Shown here: in pieces, positions 10,226-21,207 of the stretch
Position numbering within the stretch: the stretch's first letter is position 1
Layout of the letters: each line of letters starts with the position of its first letter
Source of the DNA: Callipepla californica brunnescens
Taxonomy: Eukaryota; Chordata; Aves; Galliformes; Odontophoridae
Assembly: GCA_023055505.1 (NCBI GenBank)
Contig: JALIRH010000113.1
Span: forward strand, 62,001-126,000
Length of the DNA: 64,000 nt
Reading direction: 5' to 3'
Notes under the pieces: generated by a model
Told to the model about the DNA's origin: nothing
The model's database searches: none
Seen by the model: the letters and a program-made list of their open reading frames with translations, nothing else
Program-made: the position numbers and the translations under genes

Positions 10226-13200
10226 TTATGCAGATTTTTGGTATTTCTGAGCAACACCATAGGGAACGTGTGCAGCTATGGTGCCTAATTTCTGTGCTCC
10301 TTCGATGTGAAACATCTGGTCATCAAAGAAAATGTGTGGACGTATTTTCACTAGGATTGGTCCTTTAGGAGCTCCTGCTAGGAAGAGTGCTTCATCAATC
10401 TCCAGACCCCAGCTACGAAGAGTCTTCAGTACTCGGGCTCCAGAACTTGCGGCACTCCTGGCTGTCACCAGGAAGGTCCTTATAGGACAATTTAATCGCT
10501 CATTTTTTGCATAGAATTTCTTCTGGAGTTTCCCTAGGTCTTCCAGAAAACCTTTCAAAGGACCCTGAAAATGAAATATCAAAAGCATAATAAATATTTG
10601 CTCATAGATCCTACAATCATTCCCGTGCTTCCTTCCAGATTGCCACTTACATATAAAATTGCTTCCTTAATGCTACGATGCTTAGAGCAATTTCTGCTGT
10701 AATATCCCTAAGTGGGTCTGCATAGGCTTACAAGACTTCTTACAACGTAAAGTTGTAACTATAATACTTAATACTATGTTCTTTAAAAACACTGAACTTA
10801 TTTTACAACAATCCTCAAGGTGCAGTCACTTATCTGTACAAAATCTGTACAGCAGAACTGATTACACGGACGTCACCAAAGCCATTTCAGATGAATGACG
10901 TGGTAATCACATACTGTTTAAAAGAAGTCAATTACGTTTTGAGTCAACTTCCAATATATTGCTTTGTGCAGTACTTTCATAGATCAAGCTTTTACTCTTG
11001 TTAACAACTGTAGAGAGAGTGTTTTAAGCTAATTTTAAAATATTTGTGGTCTTCAGAAAAATTTCATAGTTCTACCAGAGCAGAACTATACACATTACCC
11101 CGTTTCCATAACCTGAACACTCCAATATCTGAACTGAACATTACCTATACAACGTGAACAAGACAAATTAAAAGAAATCAGTAGCAGTCTTTTATTTTTA
11201 CAATGAATATAATTAGAATACAACTGCAAGCCACTGTCTCACATCTGTAAGTTTTTTTCTCTGAAGTGACTGATCTGCTGAAAGGATTGTCATGGTGGCT
11301 TCTTTAAGTGTCAGACGTGCATTTTAAAGATAGCCCATGAAAAAAGAAATAAATAGGGCAATGAAACAGTAATTCAGCTTTCACAATGAACTGTACACAG
11401 AAAAAAGGGACACTGGAGAAATACAGCAGGAAGGAGAATGAAACAAAATGTTTTGAAAAGTCATTGATTCAGAAAGTACAAACCTGTGCAAGGGGCTTGT
11501 TTTCATTCAGCTGTTCGTGTTCAAAAAATTTATCTAAACCTTGCTCTTTGACAATCTGTTCTGATTCATCAGAAAACAGGACCGCATCCCCATCAAATGC
11601 CACTCTCAGCTGTGTATCCGAGTAAGCAACATCCTTGTTGGCAGTGAACATGGTAGCTGATGCAATGCCTGAAAGCAGATCAGAGAGCTTCAGTCATTCA
11701 CAGAATTATCAGCAGTTCAGTTCCAATGGTTTATTTGTGGTGATCTTCACATATAGTGAGCAGAAACCATTCCTGAAGTTAGTTCGTAATGGCTGATCTG
11801 TAACACACGTATATGAAAACTGTCTCACTGAAATAACTCCTTTGACAGGCTTGCTTTCAGTTCCACATAACACACAAACCTGGTCCCTAAGGTGTTCTGC
11901 AAACAAGACAAAGGATGAAATTCCCATGAGATTGTTATGTCAAAATATTTGCTTTTCTTATGTTTTTTGTTTCTAAAACACAAAAGTTAGCTTTTGTAAC
12001 TCCTACCAAACAAATGACTCAATTCAAACAAGTTGTATGAGAACAAGCAGGGATGCATGGGAATTCACTTTCTGAAGGATGGCAGTAGGGAGAAAGGCAG
12101 AAAGGTGTGACAGAGGTAGAAGTTGATTTAGTTAGCATTATCAGCAGACTAAAGGGTCCAAGAGGAAAAATACAAAGAAAAAAACTCATTTTATTTGATT
12201 AGGCAACAATAAATAGTAAGTTTTTGGCATCCATAATAATGACTTCTTTTATTTGATGAAGCAGCACTACTTTCTGTGAAAGACAAACAATTTGTAGACT
12301 GGCTTTTAACAAGCTCAACTGAGAGAGAACAAAGACAGTTCCAACCTGCTTCTATAGCTTCTTGCACTTTCTCAGAGTCTGCTGACAGGTACAGGTTGGT
12401 AAGGTACGCAGTCAGGTAACCAACAGGACTTTTCCCACCTGTCATGCAGAAGCGTTCGATTGTTAAGCCTGAAATAAGAACAGTACAACAAGGCGTGACT
12501 CGGTGCTACAAACCTGGAGAAGGAAGCTGTGAAAAATGACTCTAGCCTATAAGTGACAGTAAGCTTAAAGAAAGCAAACCTGCTCACTGCTATACCAGCG
12601 AATTACACAACTTAAACTGACTGCAATGTTTAATCAGTCCTTCCATTCTGATAATTTAACATGAAATCCCTTTAGAGATACACTGAAGGTCCAGATGGAC
12701 CTGGACAGGCTGGAGTAGTTGGCCCATGTGAACCTAATGAGGTCCAACAAAGCCAAGTGCAAGGTGCTGCACCTGAACCAGGGCAATCCAAGGTGTTTAT
12801 ATCGGCTGGGGGAAGAACTGGAGAGTATCCCTGCAGATAAGGACTTGAGGGTCCTGGTGGATGAGTCACGCACATGAGTCAGCTGTGCACACCTGCAGCT
12901 TAGAGAGCCAAGTATTAAAAAACGAGTGGCCAGCAGGGAGAGGGAGGTGATTGTCCCCGTCTACTCAGCTCTTGCAAGGCCCCATCTGGAGTACTGCATC
13001 CAGGCCTGGAGCCCTCAGCACAAGAAAGATGTGGAGCTCTTGGAACGGGTCCAGAGGAGGGACACTAAAATGATCAGAGAGCTGGAGCACCTTTCCTATG
13101 AGGAAAGGTTGAGGGTACTGGGCTTGTTTAGCTTGGAGAAGAGAAGTCTCCAGGGAGACCTCACTGTGGCCTTCCAGTACTCAAAGGGAGCATATAAACA

Positions 13201-16200
13201 GGAGAGGGAACACCTGTTTACACAAGTAGATACTGATAGGACAAGGGGGAATGGTTTTAAACTGAGACAGGGGAGATTTAGGTTAGATGTTAGGAGGAAG
13301 TTTTTCACTCAGAGGGTGGTGATGAACTGGAACAGGTTGCGCAGGGAGGTGGTGGATGCCCCATCCCTGGAGGCATTCAAAGCAAGGCTGGATGTGGCTC
13401 TGGGCAGCCTGCTCTAGTGACTGGTGACCCTGCCCATGGCAGAGGGTTGAAACTAGATAATCTTTGAGGTCCTTTTCAACACAGGCCATTCTGTGATTCT
13501 ATGATTAAGAAGCAGAATAACTGTGGTGAAAGGACATATATACGAAGCGTGAATACCAAAGAAAGAAATGAACTTACTCTCAGAAATTAAGATTCACACC
13601 TGATTAAGTCCAAACTTTGTACCAAGTCCTGTTTAAACGCTATCTCACTTTGACACACAAAAATAATTACCACCCCCAAAGGAATGGGTATTAGTATCAA
13701 AGGAACTATTTTAAATAAGGTCAGAGGGGAAAAAAATAAAATCATTTTATTACATAACCACAGGAAGTTCTATAAAGTAGTATTTATTTTACTTACCGTA
13801 GTGATTAATGCTGTTTATGAGTCTCACTCCCACTTGGGCATGGTTGTTAGTCATCAGAACAATGTCAAATCGTTCTTCATCATCAGGGTACAGTTCAAGA
13901 AGCCTGGCATTGACATGCTCCAGTGCCTGCGGGTAAGAAATGTGGAAGTCAACAGACAAGTGGAATACTCCCTCCTTCTTCATCACTGTGACTTTAGTGA
14001 TAGGACTGTCTTAAAGGAGAAATACCTGAAGGTTTAACTTGCTGAACTCGTTTTAATCCTTTCTGCTCTGTTGCTCCCAGCAACTGTTTGCCTGAGCTCA
14101 AAATTTTAAGGTAAACAAGTTTCTTTTGCTGAAAGTTACAGAATTTAACTAGAATGGAAATCCTTTTTCTTGGGATGCTTTGATCATCCATTGCATACCA
14201 ATGCCCCATTGAACATTATCAGAATACATATTAATTCTATGTTTTATTTTTATATTTTTGGCTTGGATGCTGAACTTAAATTTGTTCTAAGCTCTCTCTG
14301 AATGTTTTGCTCTGTTTTGGATACCAAATATTTTTTTTCCAAGAACACAAAAGTCTTTTTTCAGAAACATTCACGTTTCCTGATCATATTGCTTAGTATA
14401 TTTAATGAAACATTTCTGGAGAATAGTAGTATCCAGAAACATTCTTGCCCATTCAAAGACTGTTCTTGGGAAATCAAGGAAAAGGAAAAAGGGGATTTCT
14501 ATAGTTAACTGCTACTTATGAACAAATTTGGATTTGGGTAACATATTTACACAGAGATTTCACTGGCACAGCTCAGGTGGTCAGGTGTCAAAGATTGGTG
14601 TCAAGCACCAAATCATATCCTATCAAGCATGATTTTCTTGGAGACGCCTTACTGAAACATGAACAGATTTTGATCTGAGATCACTTTCAATAGGCCAACA
14701 CATCCAACATGCTACATACACAGTCTGGCACTCTTCTATTTCCTTGACCTTCAGTCTATTTGCCTCTTCTCTCTGTATCCATCTTCTCTCGATACATATT
14801 TAGAATCTCATTCCTTTGGAGTAATACTTGCACTTTGCTCTAGATTTATACAGACCTCTGCTTTGACAGCTTGGGACTACAGCAATAAAGACAACAGTGA
14901 ATCATCAGACAAATGTAAGACGGGTTGTTTCTCATTAAGGTGCTTTAAAAAGCCAGACCAATTAAATTTCCTGCTAATATTATAGTATACCAAAAATTTA
15001 TTTAAGTGTTAGAAATCAAAGAGAAGCAGAGGCAGGGAATGCCATTTTTTGTCCAAGAGCCAGTGCATTTCCCTGCCCAAGGAGATCCCAAGGTATGGGA
15101 ACCCAAGGTAGATATGGGAACCCAAGGCATGAGTTCTTAAGTACTTCATGCATGAGATACGATGCCTTTAAGCTAGTACTGTAAAGATCTCAGTGAATAC
15201 AGTATTATACAAACAAAAATAAACTACTTATATACACTTTCTTTATCTCAAATAGAAAGTTGCCATCCAACAAACTTACACTTCTGTAGCCTACTGATTC
15301 CTGTCACTAAGCAATTTATGATTCTCACTGAAAGAATATGTAAATAATTCGGATGCAAATAGAATAATGAAAGAGAACAGAAGTCAAGATGCATTTAGCC
15401 TGGCATAGTTAACAGTTCTGATTTTCAAAGAGTGAATCAAATCTTGCTTATATTAAAAAAAAAAATTGACACTGGGCCTTAAGAAGTCTCTTGAAAACTG
15501 ACTGTGCTGGCAGGGCTGCTGTGTTACTTAAAATCATACATATAATTACATGGTATTTTTAACTTGCTTTCCACGCTGGAGGCTGTCTTCCTTGGCCATT
15601 TCTCTTATCTTGTTGCAACGAAGGCAAAATACTCCATTTCACCTCTGCTCAACTCTTGACCCCCAACTAGGGTTCTATTGCCTTTTCCCATCCTCACAAA
15701 TTATTTCCAGGATGAGAAAGAATCTTATAATCACAGATTGCTTAGGTTGGAAGGGACTTTAAAGCCCATTTAGTCCCAACCCCTGCCACGGGCTGGTTGC
15801 CAGTCGCTGGATTAAGCTGTGCAGGACCCATCCAACCCCCAGGGATGAACACCCCCAGGGATGGGGCATCCACAGCTTCTCTGGGCAGCCTGTGCCAGGG
15901 TTCTGAATAAATAATTTCTTCCTGACTTCTAATCTAAATCTGTGAGTTTAAGACCATTACATCTTGCCCTGTGTGGACACTCCCTGATGGAGTCCCTCCC
16001 CATTTTTTTTCTGTAGGCTGTACTTAGGTACTGGAAGGCCACTATGAAGTCTCCCTGGATCCTTCTCCAGACTGAACAAGCCCAGCTCCTGCAGCCTACC
16101 ATCCCAGGAGGGGATGAATGAAGTACAGTAGGTGAAGTTTCACGAGAAGAACACAAGGAAAAATTAATCCTGACAATAGTTCACTTCTGGATAATGTAGT

Positions 16201-16875
16201 CTGATTCACGCTAAGTCAACAACGTCTTTAATTAGAGCAGTCCTAATACAAGTGGGGCTAAAAAGTGAAACCAGAATTAGGAACTAAGGGTTGCGTTTTT
16301 GTTTCTTTTTTTCTTTTTAGGGGAGGAGGTTACAACAGTTTGTGGGCCCATCTTAACCGTAAATAGCCTCACAAGGAAGGGCTCTGTGCCCGCTGCCAGC
16401 ACAGCTGGGGCACAAGGGCAGGGTTATCTCCGCGCAAGGACGGCTCCCAGCTCCTCCTCTTCCCCAAATCCTCCCTCGCAGCATCCCCGGTGCCCCCGAG
16501 CCGCGCACCTTGACGAAGTGAAACGCCGGTCCGGGCTTCAGGGTGACGTTCTCGTTCTCCTGCTGGTACTCCACGTACTTCTCCACCCCTTGCTCCTCGT
16601 AGATCCGCCGCTCCTCCACCAGGTCGAAGAGAGCTCGGGAGGAGACGGCCACGGTGATGGCATGCTGGGGCTTGGGCTGCAGGGCGAGAGAAGGGTAGCA
16701 GCGGCACTCCCTGCAACCCGGGTACCCCCATCCCTCCCCCGCTCACCGGCCGCGGTCTCTTGGTGACCAGGTTATCGTAGAAGGCCTTGGCCGCCGCCCA
16801 GTCCCGCTCGGCTTCCTGCAGCCCGCTCTCCTCGACGCCGCCGGGCTGCGGCGCGTCCGGCCCGGAGCCGCTCAT
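10226..16875 (-). CDS. NT5C1B: Cytosolic 5'-nucleotidase IB (AMP-preferring cN-I family), 6 coding exons
   Basis: Hydrolyses AMP to adenosine and phosphate in the cytosol; the family is Mg-dependent and HAD-like. Coding exons: 16747-16875 (residues 1-43), 16509-16676 (44-99), 13797-13926 (100-142), 12346-12468 (split Gly143 to 183), 11484-11668 (split Gly184 to 245) and 10226-10564 (246-357 plus stop). Total 1074 nt; all introns are GT/AG and phases agree. The start at 16875 (GGCACCATGA, A at -3) is the first in-frame ATG in the CpG island. Motifs: [28 protein letters not shown], the catalytic [13 protein letters not shown] (Asp209, Asp211), [12 protein letters not shown] (278-289), GAPKG (Lys312) and FFDDQMF (Asp326, Asp327). 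Family: cN-I, certain. IB rather than IA is chosen from synteny, since it sits next to RDH14; the short N-terminus resembles IA (human IA is about 368 aa, human IB about 610). The exon 4 donor GTTGGA is weak. Confidence 0.93.
12665..13507 (+). mobile_element. CR1 LINE, long 3' portion inside NT5C1B intron 3
   Basis: Sense CR1 of about 840 bp. An uninterrupted frame at 12926-13417 (163 codons) encodes the last part of ORF2, including [56 protein letters not shown] and [19 protein letters not shown]. It ends 'gaggtccttttcaacacagg' + 'ccattctgtgattctatga'. It is antisense to NT5C1B and younger-looking than most copies in the window, yet 5'-truncated and unable to move by itself. Confidence 0.95.
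13927..15731. other. NT5C1B intron 2, left part, no repeat recognised
   Basis: AT-rich intronic sequence. The only structure I see is a small duplication around 15095-15130 where 'atgggaacccaagg' occurs twice. Confidence 0.6.
15732..16115 (-). mobile_element. CR1 LINE 3' end in NT5C1B intron 2
   Basis: Reversed CR1 beginning 'tcacagattgcttaggttgg' + 'aagggactttaaagcccatt', through 'gggatggggcatccacagct', 'ttctctgggcagcctgtgcc' and 'ctccagactgaacaagccca'. Same orientation as NT5C1B. Confidence 0.92.
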
Positions 16876-17160
16876 GGTGCCGGGGGACGGGGCGCGCTGG
16901 GCGGGCGTGGCCGGAGCGCAGCACCGGGAAGCGGCGGGGCCGCCCCGCCCCGCTCGGGCAGGGGGGGAAAGCGGCGGAGCGGCGGCGGCGGCTTTCCCTT
17001 TCGCTCCGTCCAGCCGCACCCGCCCCTGTGACAGCGGGGACAAACCGCGTCCACGCCCTGCTGGATGTTAGGCAACAGCCGCCGGCGCTGATCTTGTCGA
17101 CGGATGACATTGTATCTGCGGCGCTTAGGAATTTACTGTTGCCTTAACAGTTGCTGAGGG
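16440..17160 (-). promoter_or_regulatory. NT5C1B: CpG-island promoter of NT5C1B
   Basis: A CpG-dense block covers coding exons 1 and 2, intron 1 (16677-16746, only 70 bp) and roughly 200 bp upstream of the ATG. No TATA box is obvious. Upstream it holds three RFX half-site-like words: GGCAAC at 17071-17076, GTTGCC at 17138-17143 and GTTGCT at 17150-17155. The transcription start is not determinable from sequence. Confidence 0.7.
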
Positions 17161-18226
17161 AAAAAAAAAATAAAATAGGGAATACCGTAATAACGGTCAG
17201 GTTGGCCATGGAGCAGCCTGGGGTCCTCTGTTCCACACTGTTCCACACAGATCTTAGGAATGGTCACTTAAACGATAGCATTTGGTTTGTGCGTAGCGTG
17301 CTCAATGGCAGGTGGCTTGGTCCTAAAAAGCAGGATCCCACACAGGGACACTTACATAATAACATGGCCTACTTATCTCATGTGTACCGCTCACCACTCG
17401 GAAATGCTCCCAGCCTATCTGAGCCACAGCAGCGCTCCGTGCTGATGGGACAGAGCTGGCAGTGGGGAAGGAAGCAATTCTGCTGCCTGGGCTCAGCACA
17501 CCCACAGCTGCTGTTGGTAAGCAGTGACTCGTCGTGTCTGCACTCAGCACGGTTCAGAGGACTTGGAACATCCTGAAGGGAGACCCTGAACGTTGCTTCA
17601 GCCCCTTACTGTTGCATAGTCTTCAGCAAATTAAGTGTTTTCTGCCTCTGTCCATCCCCAAAAGGCATAATTGTGTTTGCTGCTTTTGCCTGTTCTTTTT
17701 TTTTTTTTTAAACATAGTTTACCAATGCAAGGAGGCTTATGTGATTACACCATCTGTCCATCGTTCCCTAGTGATGCCCAGATCCAGATGAATTTGGCAG
17801 AAGGATAAAGATCTCAAAGGGATTTAAATTCTCAAAATGTTTAATGCCCATCAGCAGCAGCCTGCAGGAAAAGCCTGTACTGTGGTATATTAATCTGCTT
17901 GTTCTTGGGCTACATAATAGTGAATGAATGCTGCCCAGCAGCCTGTCTTCTCTGATCGGCCTCATTGCCCATGGTCCCTCCAAGCATGGGGAGTCTTGAA
18001 GCAGTAGGAGCTTTGTGGAAGGCAGGCCATGGGCAGAGCTGACCTTACTGGGGAAGGACGCCTGGAAATAGGAGGTGTATGTGGAGTACTTGAGAGTAGT
18101 TATTAGGTTGTCAGATAGGAAGAGAGGGGTTGGGGTTATTGTAAGCGGTTGTTATCACATTGCAACGCCAGAGGCATAACACAAATCTGAATCTGGATTT
18201 AGTGGCTCTGCTACTTAAAGGTGTAG
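17161..18226. other. Intergenic, no feature seen
   Basis: Start of the long gene-free interval. It contains a T-rich run near 17696-17709 but no gene, repeat family or exon that I can support. Confidence 0.6.
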
Positions 18227-18227
18227 T

Positions 18228-19050
18228 TTGCTGACTGGGAGGAGTGGCTGACCCACTGGAAGGCTGTGCTGCCATTCAGCAAGGGCTGGACAGGCTGGAG
18301 AGTTGGGCAGAGAAGAACCTGATGAGCAAGAGCAAGTGTAGGGTCCTGCACCTGGGAAAGGACAGCCTTGTGTATCAGAACAGGTTAGAGGATAGCCTGC
18401 TGGAGAGGAGCTCTGCAGAGAAGGACCTGGGTGTCCTGGTGGACAATGAGGACAGCAGTGTTCCCTTGAGGACAAGAAGGCCAATGGTATCCGCATCAAG
18501 AACAGCATGGCCAGTAGGCTGAGGGAGGTGATCCTCCCTCCTCCTCTGTCCTCTTTCTGGATTCAGTTCTGGATTCCTCACTTTAGAAAAGACAGGGATC
18601 TCCCAGAAAGGGTCCAGCGAAGTGCCACAAAGATTATTAAGGATCTGTAGCATCTCCTGCACAAGGAAAGGCTGACACATTTGGGATTGTTCAGCCTGGA
18701 GAAGAGAAGGCTGAGAGAGGATCTAGTAACTGTTCATAAATACCTGAAGTGCAGGCATCAAAATGGTGGGGCCAGACTCTTTTCAGTGCCATGCAGTGGC
18801 AGAACAAGAGACGATGGGCAGAAACTGCAACATGGGAATGCAAACACAAGGAAGAAATACTTTACAGGGAGGATGACAGAGCATTGGAATTAGCTGCCCA
18901 GAGGGGCTGTGGAGTCTCTTTCTCTGGAGATCTTCAGGATTTGTCTGGACGCTTTCTGTGCAACCCACTGCAGGGAGCCTGCTTTAGCATCTGGGTTGAA
19001 CTAAATGATCTCCAGAGGTTCCCTTCAATCCCTACGACTTTGTGATTCTT
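18228..19050 (+). mobile_element. CR1 LINE, 3' portion (about 820 bp)
   Basis: Sense CR1: 'gcagagaagaacctgatgag', 'ctgcacctgggaaaggacag', 'ctggagaggagctctgcaga', 'tgttcagcctggagaagaga', ending 'gatctccagaggttcccttc' + 'aatccctacgactttgtgat'. ORF2 is broken by several frameshifts. Confidence 0.95.
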
Positions 19051-20600
19051 TTCTGAGTTTTGATCCTGAATGTTTCCTTGCAGTGTCTTTACTCAAAGCT
19101 GCTGCATGACATACCACTGAGAACCCCCTCTCCTTCCTGCAGTCAGATCAGGCAAATCCCTGCATGCCTGTCAGCATTCAGCATGGGGGAAAGCTGTAAA
19201 AGGGAGTTCAGCCATAGAACAGCTACATCTGGTCCCTGCCAGTTCAACTACCCAGCTCAGAGGCTTCAGCACCAGCCTGAGGAGGTGCTCCCCAGTACAA
19301 TGCTACCCATGCACCTAGTCCTGGTTAAGTGCTGCAGGTGGTGAATTGCCTTTTGTTGAATGCTGTTATTTTTGTTCCTCCAACCCAAAGAAAAGAGTTA
19401 CTGCTCAAGGACTGAAGACTCCTTTTAACCTTTGCAAGACATCTGAAAATGTAAAATGCAGTAACTTGGTTCTGGGCCCAAGCAGTGCTGTTGGAAGTGC
19501 TGCTGTTGAAAGCAATGTGATGCTAACATAAATATTTAACTCTCCGAACCCACATGCTATCTCTACATAGCATTCATCTGTGTGAACATATGCACTGAGC
19601 TGAGCTGTCTCTGTTCCGCACTCCACTTCTCGCTGCTGACATACCCTCCATTTCCTCCTTTGCTGAAGATTGTGAACTTCAGGCCCGACATGAAAGCCTT
19701 GCAGCTTCAGCACCTTATAAATGAAATCTTGACTTTCCAAATGTGGGATGTAGCTGCCTTATCTACATCTAAAAAATGTGGTAATGCCCATGGAGTTCCA
19801 ATAAATAGTTATGTCTTGCTTTTAACTGAATCTCCTGGGGAGTCTGAGAATAGGAATGGAGCCAAAATGGAATGACTTTGTGGTTTCTGAGCTGAACGCA
19901 AAAGGAAAATAATTTTTTGCTATCAACCATTAATTTGTAAAGTTGTAGGGCATTTGTATTAAAACAAAAAGAATGTGTGTAACTCTTTGAGTGCCTTTTT
20001 TTTTCCCCTTCTTTCTTTCTTTTTCAGTAATTGTGCAGCAGAATTAGGCAGTGTACATGCCCTAGGCTGTTGGAAGCAGCAGAATGGGAAAACAGTTCCC
20101 TTGCCTGAGCGACATAAATTTTTCCAGTATTAAAAATAACCACTAAGTGAGGTTTGTATGTTTCTTTTGAGGAAGGAGCTCAAAGTGTATTATTAAAGAA
20201 CAAAAAAAAAAAAAAAAGCAAATACTTATATTTGTGAAATATTTCCAAGCATTTAAAATACTGAGACCAGAAGTAAGGAAAAGTATCTCAATGGAACCAC
20301 TTTTTCCCCCTTTACATTTCTAAGTCCTACTTTGTGTTGTGCATGCTTATATCACAGACATTCTGTCTCTGGGACCTGATTCAGTCAGGGCCACTTCAGG
20401 TTGTGTCTCCTCTGATCCTTTTATGACTAATTGTGTACTAACTCATTCATTTGCTGCAGAAAGATAAGTCGGATAGTAATTGTCAGCTCATGTTCTGATA
20501 AGGTTATCTTTTCTATCTCCACCACCTTTTGCATGACTCATTCCAGTGTGCATGGGGCAGATTATGTGACACCCAAACCCGGCAGTACAGAGTTTGATGG
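19051..20600. other. Intergenic, simple-sequence tracts only
   Basis: No gene recognised. It contains a TTTC-rich tract near 20009-20026 and a poly-A run near 20202-20217. Confidence 0.55.
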
Positions 20601-20601
20601 C

Positions 20602-21207
20602 TGTCACGGAAGGAGACTGAAGCACTGCACACTTCAGTCACAAGGCAGAAATACATTTATTGATGTGAAATATATATAATATGGTAATTTGAACAATGGT
20701 GACAGCGACTTAAGATTTGAAACAGCTAGATATCCTTGGCCATTTGCTACACAGAGGGTGGGGGAGCATAATGAATCTAAGAGCAAATGCTAGCAAAGCT
20801 GGTATGGCTTAAAAACAATAAATCACTTACTGAGCATCTGTCAGCAAGGCGTCATCACATCCCAGGTGAATACTCTACACAGGTGTTAAGTAACCTTGAG
20901 GGGTGTCCCTACTCCAGTGGAGATTCTGGTGTGCAGCCAGCTGCTTGCAAGGAGAACTCTCAAAGGGGCTCTCAGACTGCTTGCTGTTTATGGAGTAAGA
21001 TGATTTGACTCATCATCATACAGCTTAGAACTGGTTGCATCTGTCGTCATGTGTCTGAACACCAGGGGTGAAACCTTGATTGTTATCAGGCCCAAGGATG
21101 AGGTCTTTTGCACCTCATGGTATGCACTATGCCTTGGGCATAACCATCAGGCTGGGTGTGGAGACATGGAGTGCACCTTCACAACCACCCCGCCTGGTTG
21201 GGTGACA
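20602..21207 (-). mobile_element. Probable solo LTR of an endogenous retrovirus
   Basis: A 606 bp unit begins TGTCAC and ends GTGACA, as LTR inverted ends do. Read on the minus strand it runs from TGTCACCCAACC to CTCCTTCCGTGACA, with an AATAAA (plus-strand tttatt, about 20656-20661) some 55 bp before its end, as expected for the polyadenylation signal of an LTR. No retroviral coding sequence is attached on either side. A clear target-site duplication is not visible, so the exact borders are uncertain. Phrases such as 'gcagccagctgcttgcaagg' agree with my memory of galliform ERVL-type LTRs. Confidence 0.6.

Noticed and set aside
16299..16766. 155-codon plus-strand frame
   Set aside because: Antisense shadow of the NT5C1B first exons in GC-rich DNA.
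16369..17043. 224-codon minus-strand frame across NT5C1B exons 1 and 2
   Set aside because: It reads through intron 1 and its first codon is TTG; the spliced model with ATG at 16875 is clearly better.
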